A DNA stretch of 47,500 nt, taken from the NCBI GenBank assembly GCA_030141605.1, contig JAQGDQ010000119.1:243005-290504 (forward strand). The letters are read 5' to 3'. How positions within the stretch are numbered: position 1 is the first letter of the stretch; each line of letters begins with the position of its first letter. Below the pieces are notes generated by a model. The model was not told the DNA's origin and did no database searches. It saw nothing but the letters and a program-made list of their open reading frames with translations. Both the position numbers and the translations under genes were made by a program. This stretch comes from Tubiluchus corallicola (lineage: Eukaryota > Priapulida > Priapulimorpha > Priapulimorphida > Tubiluchidae). Shown here piece after piece: positions 24,201 to 39,500 of this stretch.

Positions 24201-25894
24201 TTTCTATAGTTTGATTACAATTTATCAACGTCGCGTACCTTCAAATGGAATTGAGGGTAGATGATTTTTTTCATCTTGAGAATGTTTTGAGTTACAGTTA
24301 GCACAAATTTAGTTAGGTATATGTCACTGCTAAGGACTGTTTGTCTATAGTACTGCTATAGACTTTCGAGCCAACTATAGACAATAAATTCACTCTGAGG
24401 ACAGTAATAAAAGGAAAATTTATTGTCATGTACTAGCCATCACTTTCAAAACCTCTCTGACATCTTTTACATCTAGTACTATATAACACAATACTTAACA
24501 TGATTTCTTTTGCTAGCCTTCCTAAATTAATATAAACCTCACTTTGTACCTTATCAGTATCACGACACAAATGCCTCACATTCACAGTTTTATTATCTTT
24601 TGAGAATCTTGCTTGAAAGTGTGGCAGCAAGGTGATAATTCTACATCCTGGCTTCTTTAGGAACTTGGAAATCCATTCTGCAGCCTCGTCTCCACAGTCA
24701 GCTCCATACACATCCGTGCCAAGTGCACTGAAGAAAAAGCTAAGATTTAGGTATAGAAAAAGTTGCTTGTGTTTTCTGGAATGCCATTGTATACATGATG
24801 CAATTCATGAAGTAACTATTGATACAATTTACCAACATGTCGAAAGAGAGTCTAAGTTTCAGTTTGTTCTCCACCAGGATACAATCCCCAATTAGTATGG
24901 AAGATTCCAATTTTGATGTGGAACTTAGGAACTAAAGTTAACTTTGAGAGTCGGTTTGAACATTTAAAGTGATTCGTTTTAAAACGAGAACAACAGAGCA
25001 ACAATATTCATTCACCTGGATTTGATGACAGTACTATTTTTTAGGTAATCTGTATTCATTGGAAGTTTCAGCGTTTCCATGTCTTCTGCATCAAGGTGTA
25101 GGTCAGCTTCATGGATACTAGGTGTCACCTTTACCAATATGGGGGCGTGTGTTCCTGTAACCTCTTTGCCCTTTGCATCCACGATCATCCAGTGTCTGAA
25201 ATAGGCCTACACTTTAAATGAGCATCTTTAATTATCTTATGTGCAGCGGCGTCTTTAGTGATCTTCACATACTGTTACAATAAGTTAGTGTTTATGCTAT
25301 TATTAAATCATAGTAACTGTTCCTAATTTAAATCCTAGATAGTAAATTACTGGACAGAAAGCTTTACAGATACATAGAAAAGTTTGCTCAAATAGCAAGG
25401 CTAAGCTTGCACAGATTTGAAAAAGCTCTACCCTCTTTGTAAATGTGTTTGATCCGAGGTATTTTTGTGTAAGCCCAGTGTCATAACAAGCTCATATTGT
25501 TACAGTCTCAGGGGTGATAAGAAAAATTTTGATAATTTAAATAGTTTATGTCTGTTTTGAATCTGAAATTTATGTTGAATTGCTAATTGGAAAGTACACA
25601 TATTATTGATAATAATCATTAAAAGTATTCTACGACAGTATTTAGCTTTATTACAGTGCCGAAAACAACATACCTGTCTTTTAAATTATTGTACTGCAAT
25701 CCCAATTCAAATGTGTCAGCTTCATCGACAGCTATTCCTTTGCACGTTTTTACAGGGTAAATGTAGATTTTCCAAACGTTTCCAACTTGCATGAGTTTTT
25801 TTCTTGCCCATCGTCCGTAGAGGTATCCAACTACCAGCACTCCAGCTACTGTTCCAGCTACCAGCTTGACACCATTGTTACTAATCCACGGCAT
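18270..25894 (-). CDS. mARC-like MOSC-domain molybdoenzyme, gene B (6 exons, 329 aa)
   Basis: Exons are 25894-25674, 25195-25016, 24727-24550, 23563-23420, 20280-20141 and 18396-18270, with GT..AG junctions and the same phases as genes A, C and D. The 990 coding bases end at a TAA. The start is the ATG at 25892-25894; the codon before it is GTG. Features are an N-terminal anchor (about 9-25), [12 protein letters not shown] in the N-terminal barrel, HWMIVD in exon 2, YGADCGDEAAEW in exon 3 and NYRPNIVV in exon 4. Cys264 in PRCAFTCVD is the expected molybdenum ligand, and VGDPVF lies near the end. The presumed role is reduction of N-hydroxylated compounds at the outer mitochondrial membrane. 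Two overlapping AATAAA signals (18265-18274) overlap or follow the stop codon. Intron 4 (20281-23419) hosts an antisense BAF-like gene. Confidence 0.93.
18955..19030 (-). repeat. End of an interspersed repeat in gene B intron 5
   Basis: Read on the minus strand, this begins CACCCAGGGGCGTATTAACC and continues with short direct motifs (CTAACTAGGCTATA..CCTAGGCCGCC). Such termini recall non-autonomous DNA-transposon ends. I could not fix the other end, and no second copy is visible in the window. Confidence 0.3.
19861..20116. repeat. Layered pentanucleotide array (TTCTA/TTCTC/TTCCC/TTCCA)n in gene B intron 5
   Basis: Blocks of TTCTA, TTCTC, TTCCC, TTCTC, TTCCA and TTCTA follow each other in an almost symmetrical order, about 50 units in total. 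The array stops about 24 bp from the splice donor of exon 5 (exon edge at 20141). Ser/Leu/Phe and Arg/Glu-rich frames across it are artefacts. Confidence 0.98.
20748..20900 (-). repeat. Interspersed repeat, copy 1 (inverted partner at 46960-47110)
   Basis: The reverse complement contains GTTCTTCTACTCTTAAAGA, then a GTTGTTGA(A/G)CATCTTTAT block. Both are found in the same order at 47030-47080 on the plus strand. Similarity extends to an upstream CATTTAT..GA(G)TATTT block. Its class is unknown; a SINE or non-autonomous element is possible. Confidence 0.55.
21304..22412 (+). CDS. BAF-like (barrier-to-autointegration factor family) protein, 2 exons, 121 aa
   Basis: Exons are 21304-21417 and 22161-22412, with a CAG|GTACAA donor and a CTCTCAG|G acceptor (phase 0). 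An in-frame TAA lies 6 bp before the ATG. Residues 1-88 align end to end with the 89-residue BAF. Visible matches are KH..F near the start, the helix-hairpin-helix block VPGLGDVLSRRL (20-31), KG at 34-35, EEFKNWL (56-62), a GA..-Cys-rich stretch, and MKEWSESRF (80-88). BAF is a DNA-bridging dimer that binds LEM-domain proteins and lamins at the nuclear envelope. Unusually, about 33 extra residues follow, with a hydrophobic run GITIFWCGFCLGAWL (97-111). The gene is nested antisense in intron 4 of mARC gene B. It keeps an intron, so it is not a processed copy. AATAAA occurs at about 22585 and 22636. Identity to BAF looks low, so function is tentative. Confidence 0.75.
23118..23173 (+). repeat. 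Interstitial telomere-like repeat (TTAGGG-type)
   Basis: About nine hexamer-like units read GATTAGGGTTAGG..., with TTAGGG, TTAGGA and one-base variants. It lies in intron 4 of gene B. TTAGGG is the telomere repeat of most animals. Confidence 0.8.
23705..23846. repeat. (CAGT)n/(CAAT)n tetranucleotide array in gene B intron 3
   Basis: TCAGTCAG-type units with GGTC and CAAT variants. It lies about 140 bp upstream, in transcript terms, of the exon 4 acceptor of gene B. Confidence 0.95.
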
Positions 25895-25963
25895 CACAAA
25901 AGCAATAACTGCTCAGTAAGCTGTACACTCTCAGGATAATTTTTCAATTTTCTTTTACTACAT

Positions 25964-25995
25964 AACTTGAATGGTACGTCTTTACCATTCAAGTT
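25964..25995 (-). promoter_or_regulatory. Perfect 13-bp inverted repeat upstream of gene B
   Basis: AACTTGAATGGTA (25964-25976) and TACCATTCAAGTT (25983-25995) are exact reverse complements separated by 6 bp. It lies 70-101 bp upstream of the gene B ATG, in the 5' UTR or promoter. It could form an RNA hairpin or be a dimeric protein site. The role is unknown. Confidence 0.6.
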
Positions 25996-26002
25996 GGTAA
26001 AG

Positions 26003-26959
26003 TCAATGCAAGGCACACGTTAAGCATGGCAGCCTATAAAAACGCAGTTGAATGAGAGCAAAGCATACAAGCATACTCTATTACATAACCTTGAACATTT
26101 CTAGTGTGTGTACATATGGGGGTGCCACAGACTCAAGCGGCGACGGTAGCTTTAAACCAGTCAACTTGCCAATCCTCACATTACGTACTAATTCAGTGGC
26201 TTATCTTCATCCTAGCGGAAACGGGCGTAAATATCTTGTTTCGCGTTTCGTGTTTCTGCTGTCCGTATGCGTTAGACACACGGACTTGGTCAAATTTCGA
26301 CACTACAAGTTTCGACCATTTGGGTAGGGCCTAAAACTTCACTTGTGCACGTGGCACCCTTTCTCTTAATGTGAATGCGAAAACGCATATTAAATAGTGT
26401 ATATAAGGCAAATTACAGCTATTCATTTGACGTATTGAATTATTTATGTTTTGGCCCTGTATTGTAAGAAGTGGTACCCACGTAGAGAGAGACAAAGAGG
26501 AAGAAGAGAGAAGAGAAAGAGAGAGCGGAAGAGAGGAGAGAGAATGTGCGAGAGGGGAAGATACGAGAGAGTGAAAAGGGAGAGAAGAAGGAGAGAGAGA
26601 AAAAGAGAGAGAAAGAGAGAGAAACAGCGTGAGAGAAGTTGGGAGCAAAGTTACAGCATTTAACAATTAACCCACAATTACATTACAAATAAGTCCCCGT
26701 GTACATTAATCCGACATTTACTAATCTGCACTAGCTTCCTGTAAGGTGCAATTGCTCTCTAACAAGCGCTGTGCAGGTGCAAATAAAAATAATCTCCTAA
26801 TTTGCAAAATACAAATTTCAAAACAATTATAAGAAAACACTAATTTATTTTGCTTTATATACAACATAATTATATAATTATAGTAAAGAAGCCGAATTAT
26901 TACAAATCGCAAAGTTTTCGAATTTTCTATAGCAGTTTTTTAGCTCCATGTTCGCCTTT
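26003..26959. other. Interval between genes B and C
   Basis: It holds the presumed promoter of gene B, a purine-rich GA tract (26480-26640), and sequence downstream of gene C with a minus-strand AATAAA at 26844-26849 (about 110 bp beyond the gene C stop). Ser/Leu-rich and Arg/Glu-rich frames over the GA tract are artefacts. I see no gene. Confidence 0.6.
26480..26640. repeat. GA-rich imperfect repeat
   Basis: Interrupted GAGA/GGAGA sequence on the plus strand, lying between genes B and C. Confidence 0.85.
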
Positions 26960-31670
<4,711 letters not shown>

Positions 31671-32684
31671 CTCAGAATTTAAAATGTCTTAGCGACTTGT
31701 TCACGACAGATTGCTCTGCTCTTTAATCACATGCTAGGAACGGCGCTTTGTGCCATGCGGTCTGCCGCATTCCAAACAAACACAGTAGTAAACAGTAAAG
31801 TATAACTGATTAGCGGACCTTGAAATCTCGTGTCGCGGCATAGCATAAACTGGTCTTGATAATAAAAGCTAAAACAAAACCCCGTAAGACAGCGATTCAA
31901 TTTTATGGTTTAAAAATTGTTTGTAATTGTTTAAAAGATTTAAATACAGTAAATACACTACGGCTCGCGATAGTTGCTTTCTTAAATGTGGCTCTATTCG
32001 TTTTCTGCGAACGAATAAAAACATTCCACTATTAAAAACAAGGGAAAAGAAAGAAAGGGCACAACGTCTGAAGAAGAACTGCAGTAGTTCAAGACGCTCA
32101 GTCCCCTTTCTTTGGTTTTCCCTCTTTTGTCATTTTCCGATTTTTCCTATTTTTCTCATTGTCACTATTTTGTTATTGAGAATTAATCTGTGTTCTTCGT
32201 TTGAGCGTAAGAGGATTAGAAGCTTCAGTTTCTATTTTGAAAGCGTTCACGCGTGTCTCCCGCCAATGTAAAATACCACAAACTTGCACCCTGGCCAGTT
32301 GGCAAGCAGTAGAACCTACTATTTTACAATAAAAAGCAGCGACTGAACCAATTATTACCATGCAAGCAAGTATTTTAGGCACCTTAGTCGCATACTCATA
32401 AGAATAAAGTCGCATATTTTTCACATTCGAGTAGCTACTATGTTTGAGAAACAAACCCAAAATTAGCAACAGAGTTTGTAAAAATGTGATTTTATAATAG
32501 CAGTAAACGTTATATTTCGATAAAAGTTGTCTTCGTGAAGAGGAAACAAAATAAAATAGAGTAACAGACACCAGGGCAGATTTTCAAGACATATGATACT
32601 GTTTATTCTTAAAAGCCAGTCTACATCTTCGATTGTATTTTATATTAGCTTATACATGACCAAAATAGCTTTTGTTTAAATGCT

Positions 32685-32985
32685 CTATACTGTCTATACC
32701 AATAACTATTTATGGAATGCGCTTTCAGATGAGGTCAAAAACTCCCCAAGTTTTGGTATTTTTAAACGTCAAATTAAAACGTTTTTATTATTAGAAGCTT
32801 TTTAACTTTTTTATTATTTTGATCTGTCTTTATGACCGTAGTTAAGTTAACTTAATCTTTTAAGCGTGTACTTTTTAAAATATGGTTCGTAGATTATTTG
32901 TGGATTTTAAATTTTTATACGCTAAAGAGCATTTTTATAAGGATTTTAGGCAACATGCCGCAATAAAATTATTATTATCAACAAT
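32685..32985 (+). mobile_element. 3' end of a different non-LTR retrotransposon
   Basis: The plus-strand translation reads LWNALSDEVKNSPSFGIFK and then a basic tail ending RQIKTFL, with a stop soon after. This is the usual C-terminus of CR1/jockey-type reverse transcriptases (compare LWNSLPTSLKHSSSLTIFK in the ORF2 at 175-3831). The 3' UTR ends in CAATAAAATTATTATTAT (about 32960-32978), an ATT-type tail. It is heavily 5'-truncated. Confidence 0.7.
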
Positions 32986-33442
32986 TCAGGGCTTTTCAAC
33001 AAACTACATTATTCTGGCTTCACCTAATTACACAAATATGGGTGAATATAACGCGTAAGGTAAAAAGAAAGCGCAGTAAAAACAAATTAGTATGAGTACT
33101 AATTAGTACTTTATTAGTATGACATCATGGCTTCCACGGTAGGTACTAATCACCTATCGTTAAATAGTTAATCTGCATGTTTATTATAAAGCATAATTTA
33201 ATCGATCGTCTATTATTTATTCTTTCTGCAATAAAGAGCTCTAATAATAAAATAATAATGAGTTATTTATTACTATTAGTATTTCTTATTGCTAACAAAC
33301 AGAACAGAATATCATATTGAAATTGGAGTAATAATTTTGATACTATTCGTAATTTTGCATGTCCTGAGTTACAAGCGTTATTTCCAACAGTCATCATAAA
33401 GTTTTGAACTTGTGAGTATAAATCATTTTGAAAATTTCCTAA

Positions 33443-34029
33443 GGCCCGTGTTACACTGAGCCGGACATAATCTGTAAGGCGTAAGCTGTGAGGACAAAAA
33501 GCCTCCTAATAAAAAACGAATACACGCTAAGCGACGGGCCCTGTCAGACAGATAATCCATTCGCCATCTTCCCCTGCCTGACGTCAACCATCAGCCATAA
33601 TCCGCGGTAGGCTCCTTACAAGCCGTTTGGGCAGTTCATAAGGCGCCTTATTGCGAAATGAATTTGGTCATTAATTTAATCTGTCATAAGGCGTTTTGGG
33701 TCATCACTAATGCGGTAATTAGCATGTTTGTGGTTTTTGCAGTTCACAATTCATTTATGTCATAAGAATTCACAACAGAATGGTCTCGTAAACATTTAAA
33801 AGCAATTTTTAAGCATAAAATTGAAATTTCACTAATACTGCAATTAGATTCACGCATTGCTAAAACAGATTACGGCAAAACGCCTTAGTATTTACAGAGG
33901 GTAAGGAGCATACCGCGGATTATGACATGCGCCTTACGGAGGATGGAAGACACGTTACGGCTTGCGGATTATGGCTTGCTCCTTATGATCTTGTTTCTTA
34001 TTGACTTGCTTTCTCTGTGTGGCACGACC
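33443..34029. mobile_element. Foldback/MITE-like element
   Basis: The ends GGCCCGTGTTACACTGAG (33443-33460) and CTCTGTGTGGCACGACC (34013-34029) are imperfect inverted repeats. An inner pair is nearly exact: 33596-33619 (CATAATCCGCGGTA...) and 33901-33924, 23 of 24 bases. Many CTTAC/GCGG/TAAGGCG motifs recur in between. No ORF is present. Confidence 0.65.
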
Positions 34030-34133
34030 ATTTTGAATTTGGGATTCAACAGGATTTTGATTCCGACGAGTTCTAACTAGGACCAAATTTTGTAATAGTC
34101 ACTGGATATTTATTTATTAAGCGTCGTCCTTAT

Positions 34134-34846
34134 TAATTTATATGTAACTATGAACGGGTCTCCAACTCTAATCTGGCCAATGACGTCAACGGTCATGAGG
34201 ATTTCAAACAACCACTTTTGTCATCATAAAGTAGTCTTTTTGGACGTATATTTTTTCTCCTATAATTTTGCTAATTGTTATGTGTGTGTAAACTATACTC
34301 ACAATACTTTTTGTGTCATATCACATATAAGATAGTGCCATGATCTCACATTTCATTATTATCCATATTAACTATACTGGTCTATATTGGACCTTTCACC
34401 CATGTAACTCTGTTATTGGGTCACTTTAATTTGGGTGGCCTATAGGTTATGAAATGCCTTGTACAAGTTTCAATGGTCGATTTATTGTGCTGTATCTTAT
34501 TTGTTATTTTGTTATGGCTAAAATAAATAAATAATAAATCAAATATCAAATGAATGTCAAATAAATAAAATAGTTCCAAAGGTGATTTCTTAATAAACAT
34601 GGTTTTATATAGAATTACTTACTGTATTTCATTTTTAATAAGGAAATCACTTCTTAACAAAATTTCGAACTAAGGCGTCTTCCTATGAAGCCCAAAAATT
34701 ACCTCATCTAACGCCTTGCAACCAGAAATCACAATATTTGGCCTGTATCGTACATGCGATACTTCACGATCTATAACTCTTGATTCAAGATCACTAATAG
34801 ATTTCCTCACCATTATTAAAATTGGCGCAGAGTCGTCATATGCACA
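34134..34846 (-). pseudogene. Remnant mARC-like gene E (exon 4 and exon 6 only)
   Basis: Exon 4 (34846-34703) is intact: 144 bp with an acceptor and a donor, reading CAYDDSAPILIMVRK to the end VISGCKALDE. It is very close to exon 4 of gene D. Further downstream, 34134-34240 resembles exon 6 of gene D (LYDD.., then VGDPF.VTYK). It carries a 1-bp deletion (in the GGTTGTTTG region) and has lost the TAA stop, which reads TATAAATTA. I found no exon 5 between them and no exons 1-3 upstream, where gene D begins. It is therefore a decayed partial duplicate of a D-type gene. Confidence 0.8.
34380..34545 (+). repeat. Possible LINE 3'-UTR remnant
   Basis: Sequence ending TTTGTTATTTTGTTATGGC, then TAAAATAAATAAATAATAAA, has the look of a CR1/L2-type 3' end. 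No coding remnant is attached, so this call is weak. Confidence 0.3.
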
Positions 34847-34945
34847 CTGAAATAATATTAAGTAATATGTACTAGTTTTAATATATCCCCATTCATTATA
34901 ATCCCCCCTTCAAAACCAGTTTTAAGTTACGGAGGAGGGTGGTAT

Positions 34946-35302
34946 CCAGGGCCGGATTACCCGATAGGCTAATATAGGCTGCATGCTTTATTGTTTGGCA
35001 TTGCTGAATAATCCATTTAACTTAAAATAAAATTTCAATTTTAAAAAAAGAGCTCCAGGAGTCTGAAAACCCAATTTAAAAAAGTGGCTCCTGTTTGTGA
35101 TCCCTTATTTGAGAAAGAGGTATGTGTTTGAGACCTTTTATTTGAGATAAAGGGCCCCAGTTTCGAGCCCTACTTGTAAATCATGAGGCCTCAGTCCATG
35201 TTTCTTTATCATCTTGCGGTCGAGTTAGGGGTAGCTCCGACTGAGTGGGCCTCATGATTTCATTAGACTAGAGGCCTCAAAAGGTCATAATCTGATCCTG
35301 GG
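34946..35302. mobile_element. MITE-like repeat, copy 2 (partner at 15222-15592)
   Basis: It starts CCAGGGCCGGATTACCCGAT and ends TAATCTGATCCTGG, roughly inverted ends. The interior matches copy 1 at the GAGTTAG..GCTCCG and GGCCTCAAAAGGTCAT blocks. It lies between the remnant gene E and gene D. Confidence 0.55.
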
Positions 35303-35550
35303 TGTAAACTATAAAACTGGTGAGGTAGATAAAATATTTTTTTTGAAACTCTTACAATATTTTGATGTATTACCCGATATCATCAACACGTAAATGATTT
35401 AATTCGCAACAGCAGTCATCAGGCAGAAATGGAGTTAAGTAGAAAGCAGGTACCTAATTAGGCAGACAGATAAGCAGGCAGGTAGGTAACTAAGTAGGTA
35501 GCTTGATGGTAGGTGGGCACGTTGACACAAAGTTGCCACACTATGGGCTG

Positions 35551-36005
35551 TTACATCACGCCAGAGCCAGTTTCAGTGCAGACGAACATAAAAGCCTGTA
35601 AAACTAATGGGTAGGTAGGTAGATAAGTGGGTAGGTAGGTGGGTAGGTAGGTAGCTAGGTACGTAAGTATGTAGATAGGTAGGTAGGTAGGTAGGTAGGT
35701 AGGTAGGTAGGTAGGTAGGTAGGTAGGTAGGTAGGTAGGTAGGTAGGTAGGTAGGTGGGTGGGTAGGTAGGTAGGTAGGTAGATAGGTAGGTAGGTAGGT
35801 AGGTAGATAGGTAGGTAGGTCGGTAGGTAGGTAGGTAGGTAGGTAGGTAGGTAGGTAGGTAGGTAGGTAGGTAGGTAGGTAGGTGGGTAGGTAGGTAGGT
35901 AGGTAGGTAGGTAGGTAGGTAGGTAGGTAGGCAGGCAGGCAAGCAGGTGGGTAGGCAGGTAGCTAGGTACGTAAGTATGTAGATAGGTAGGTAGGTAGGT
36001 AGATG
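35551..36005. repeat. Unique core plus long (GTAG)n array, copy 1
   Basis: A core of about 50 bp (35551-35599, TTACATCACGCCAGAGCCAG and onward) is followed by about 400 bp of GTAG/GGTA units with GTGG and GATA variants. The same core, inverted, sits next to a (CTAC)n array at 44700-45144. Long Tyr/Leu/Pro/Thr frames on the minus strand are artefacts. Confidence 0.85.
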
Positions 36006-36581
36006 GTTAGAAATTTGGTAGGTAGACAAGTAGGTCGGTAGATATGTAGCTGAGGCGCATAGATAAATAGGTATGTAGACCCAAATGTCCATTGCGCAAG
36101 TGTACAGTGCCCAAGTGCCACTACCCAAATGTAGTCCGTCCAAGTGTCCACCACCAAAATATCCACTGTCTTGATGTCTTATCAATTTAGGATGCTGAGT
36201 TTCTGGTGTTCTACATTAGTAAAAACAGAAGTTCTGGCACTGGAGCACCTACGCTTATTCTTTGTTGTAGAATGAATCACCACTAGATGACAATAGATGT
36301 ATGAGGCATTTTTGTATCACGAGACGTGCTGTAAAAGCTTTAATTTAATTTGATCAAGACAGTTAGACATATTGCCTTCGGTTTATAATTATAGCGATTT
36401 TTAACTGGTATAGCTTTGACAGGTGTGAGAAAGTTAAATGTCTTAAGCTGGTATCTTTCTTTTTGATTCCATGAACGGCTGAAATCCGGTTGAAGATGTT
36501 GTCTGCCACATTGTCATGAAGCTTTGCATTTTTAAGCACCCATCACGTTGAATGTCTTATGATTAGAAACACATTTTGAAC

Positions 36582-39500
36582 TTATTTATAAGTAACCATG
36601 ATTGGGTCTTTAACTCTGATCTGCCCAACAATGTCAACGGACACGAGGATTCCAAACAATGCGTTTTTCTCATCATAAAGCTGCATTTCCCTGCGTGTCT
36701 TTGCCCTGCGATACCTGTAACAAAAAATTGTCCATTTAACTGGCAAACTTCGGTAAGAAGTCTAATCATTATAGTTTTAACCATACGCCCTTAACAACTT
36801 CAACAGTATGTACAAAAAATTAGTTGAACTTACGATTCTAACACTTCTCTGATTTTATTGTCTGAATCCTTTTCTCCTGTCTCAGGATTGAAAGATGGTA
36901 CCACGCAGCGTATACACTGCATAATAGAACGACCTTCTACTTCGCCAATTTTAAATTTGTCCCAGTTTTCCTATAAAAATTTTGCCACGTTTTAAGCGCA
37001 CAAAAACTGAACTACTTAATACTCGTTTTACTGATTAATGTAATGATTTCAGCTTATTACTGGTTAAGTGTTTGTCAACTTCACAAAGATGTGTGAAATA
37101 AAATTACTTATCACCTGCCATTTTTTATTGAAGAAAATCAGGTCAGGTAAGAATTTCAGAAAGAACAAATGCAGTATAAATGCTTGCATGGCAGATCTAA
37201 CAGGAAAATTAGAGTGTATGTCACACACGTAATGTTAAGACATTTTTGTTCAGATCTTATTGTTCTAGTTTTTGCAGTAATCTCTGGCTATTGTATAAAC
37301 GCGGCAGTCTATATTGTCCTCCGAAAGATTTTTAATTATGAATACGGTGCGCATGCGTCTGTAATTTGTACAAGCAATGGTGTTGATCACTTTAAGTTCT
37401 TACTGCGTAAATGTGTTTTTAGCCTGAGAAATAGAATTCTAAATAGCAGTAATGTTATTTTATCTAGCAAAACTGATACAGATATGAGATATAAGTCTTT
37501 GTACTTCCAATATGGGAATTCATTACTAACATTTCGCACAAGAAAACCCTGCACTTACATAAAGCTTGAAAAGTTTGTCTTGAAATTTTATCTCACCTAC
37601 ATGATCCCTTTTTGCATATAGGGCTTGCGTCGGCAGTATAAAACTTGTAAATTTGAACTCTCATAATGACTGTTAGACGCAGTCACTATGACGATAAATC
37701 ATTTGAAACAAGTTTAGATAACACTGCGTTAAGTTTGGAAAAAATGAATCAGAGCATTCGTAGCGCACACGTCACTTACTAAGTAAAATTTCGGTGAGTG
37801 AATAGTGCACCCTGGAGGTGAATCAACGACATTTATCAATAATAATTGGTGAAAATGTTTTAAATAATAGATAATTTTCTTTTCTAGGCACAATTGTCTT
37901 TCAAGCAGGTAAGCGAAATGCTAAGTAATATAACTTTAAGTGGAAAGTTTTTTGGGACATTTTTCTGAATCCTACTTCAGGAACCCCTTTTCTTGTCCTT
38001 TAAAAGTAAATTTTACCTCATCTAATGCCTTACAGCCAGAAATCAGGATATTTGGCCTATATCGTACATGCGATACTTCACGGTCTCCAACTCTTGATTC
38101 AAGATCTTCAATGGATTCCTTTACCATGATTAAAATTGACCCACAGTCGTGGTACGCACACTGAAATAATGATTTAATAAGGTACTATACAAAGAATTAC
38201 CGAATGTTGTCTTTTGTCACACTGAATTTAACAACTTTACGATTCCTATTCCACCCTTTTGCAACATTTCAACGAGATATAACACACACACTTATGGTAA
38301 ATTCATTTGCTCGTTCACTACATGTCTTAATTTATTTCCGAATAGACCGGAACTACGTCTATAACGCAGCTTTATAGGCCAAACCATAATCAGTTCATAG
38401 TGAAAATAAGTAAACAGAAAGCATTGCAGTTTTTCAACTTCATTAGATAATTCTGTCAAATAGAAAATTGGGCCTCAGATGTGATTTGGGTTATTTGAAA
38501 TATTTTTCTAGTACCTCAGCTGATACCTTTGGCGTTCCTTGTGATTATGATATCAGGTTATAAAAACAGTAAATCTGGACACTGAACCGACGTACACACT
38601 GAACCGAGTAAATCGACGTACACAGGCCTATATGACTTTGTAGTGTGTAGGTATTACTATAGGTGACATGCAAAATGATTATTGAGAACCTTATCTTTTG
38701 GCTGGCACATTCGTTTGTCCTTCACAAACTGGCTTTCGTGCAGGAATCTTGGTCTGAATTCCGGTAGTAAACATACAATTCGGTAGCCTGGTTTGCCCAG
38801 ACACTTGGCTATCCAATTAGCGGCTTCCTCTCCACAGTCAGCGCCATCTGCCCACGATTTCCAAACGCTGAAGCAGTTAACATTTTTTAAATCTGGTCGT
38901 AATTATCATTATCACGTCTGATGTAAAATAACCTAGATACATTATTTTTGCAAACACTAACATTGGTGCTTGGAATTTTTTGAGCTCGTATACGTTTATT
39001 CGACCATAAAGAAAGAAATGTGAAGTGTGGACAGCATTTGGAATTTTACCAAGAGCCATTGGATTACAAGTTCTTTATTGCAGACTATTAGACCACACAG
39101 TTCCTTGCGATCAACACAACCCCTAATTCAATCCTAATAACTCACCTAGCAATCCAACATTTCTATACTAACATTATAAGTGAAATGAAATGAAAAATTA
39201 TAATGAAGATTAAATGAAGAAATGAGAAAGGTTGCATTTGAGTTTGGATCGTTGTGGACTAGTGATCAAAGATGCTAGGTTTTGTCATCCAAAAACCCCA
39301 ACTTCATATTCATACTCATTTCCTTAACTTCATTTCGTTTCCGAAAATCTGTTGTAAATGATTTATTCCATTCATAATAGGATTTAAATTAATTGCGCAA
39401 TTAATCAAACTAGTTACGAGCACGAGCAGACTAGATTTGGAAATGGTGGACTGATTGATGAGCTATGTGTCTAAGATGAAATAAAAATGCTGCAATTCAA

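Larger units (their letters stand above)
31671..34133. other. Upstream region of gene C
   Basis: It contains the presumed promoter of gene C, a non-LTR 3' fragment (32685-32985) and a foldback element (33443-34029). ORFs at 31927-32271 and 32173-32571 show no recognisable motif. The remainder shows nothing recognisable. Confidence 0.5.

Noticed and set aside
31927-32571. ORFs of 114 and 132 codons on opposite strands
   Set aside because: They overlap each other, lack recognisable motifs and lie upstream of gene C; chance is the simplest explanation.
35655-36185. 176-residue Tyr-Leu-Pro-Thr repeat protein
   Set aside because: It is a frame through the GTAG array; a four-base unit repeats every four residues in all frames.
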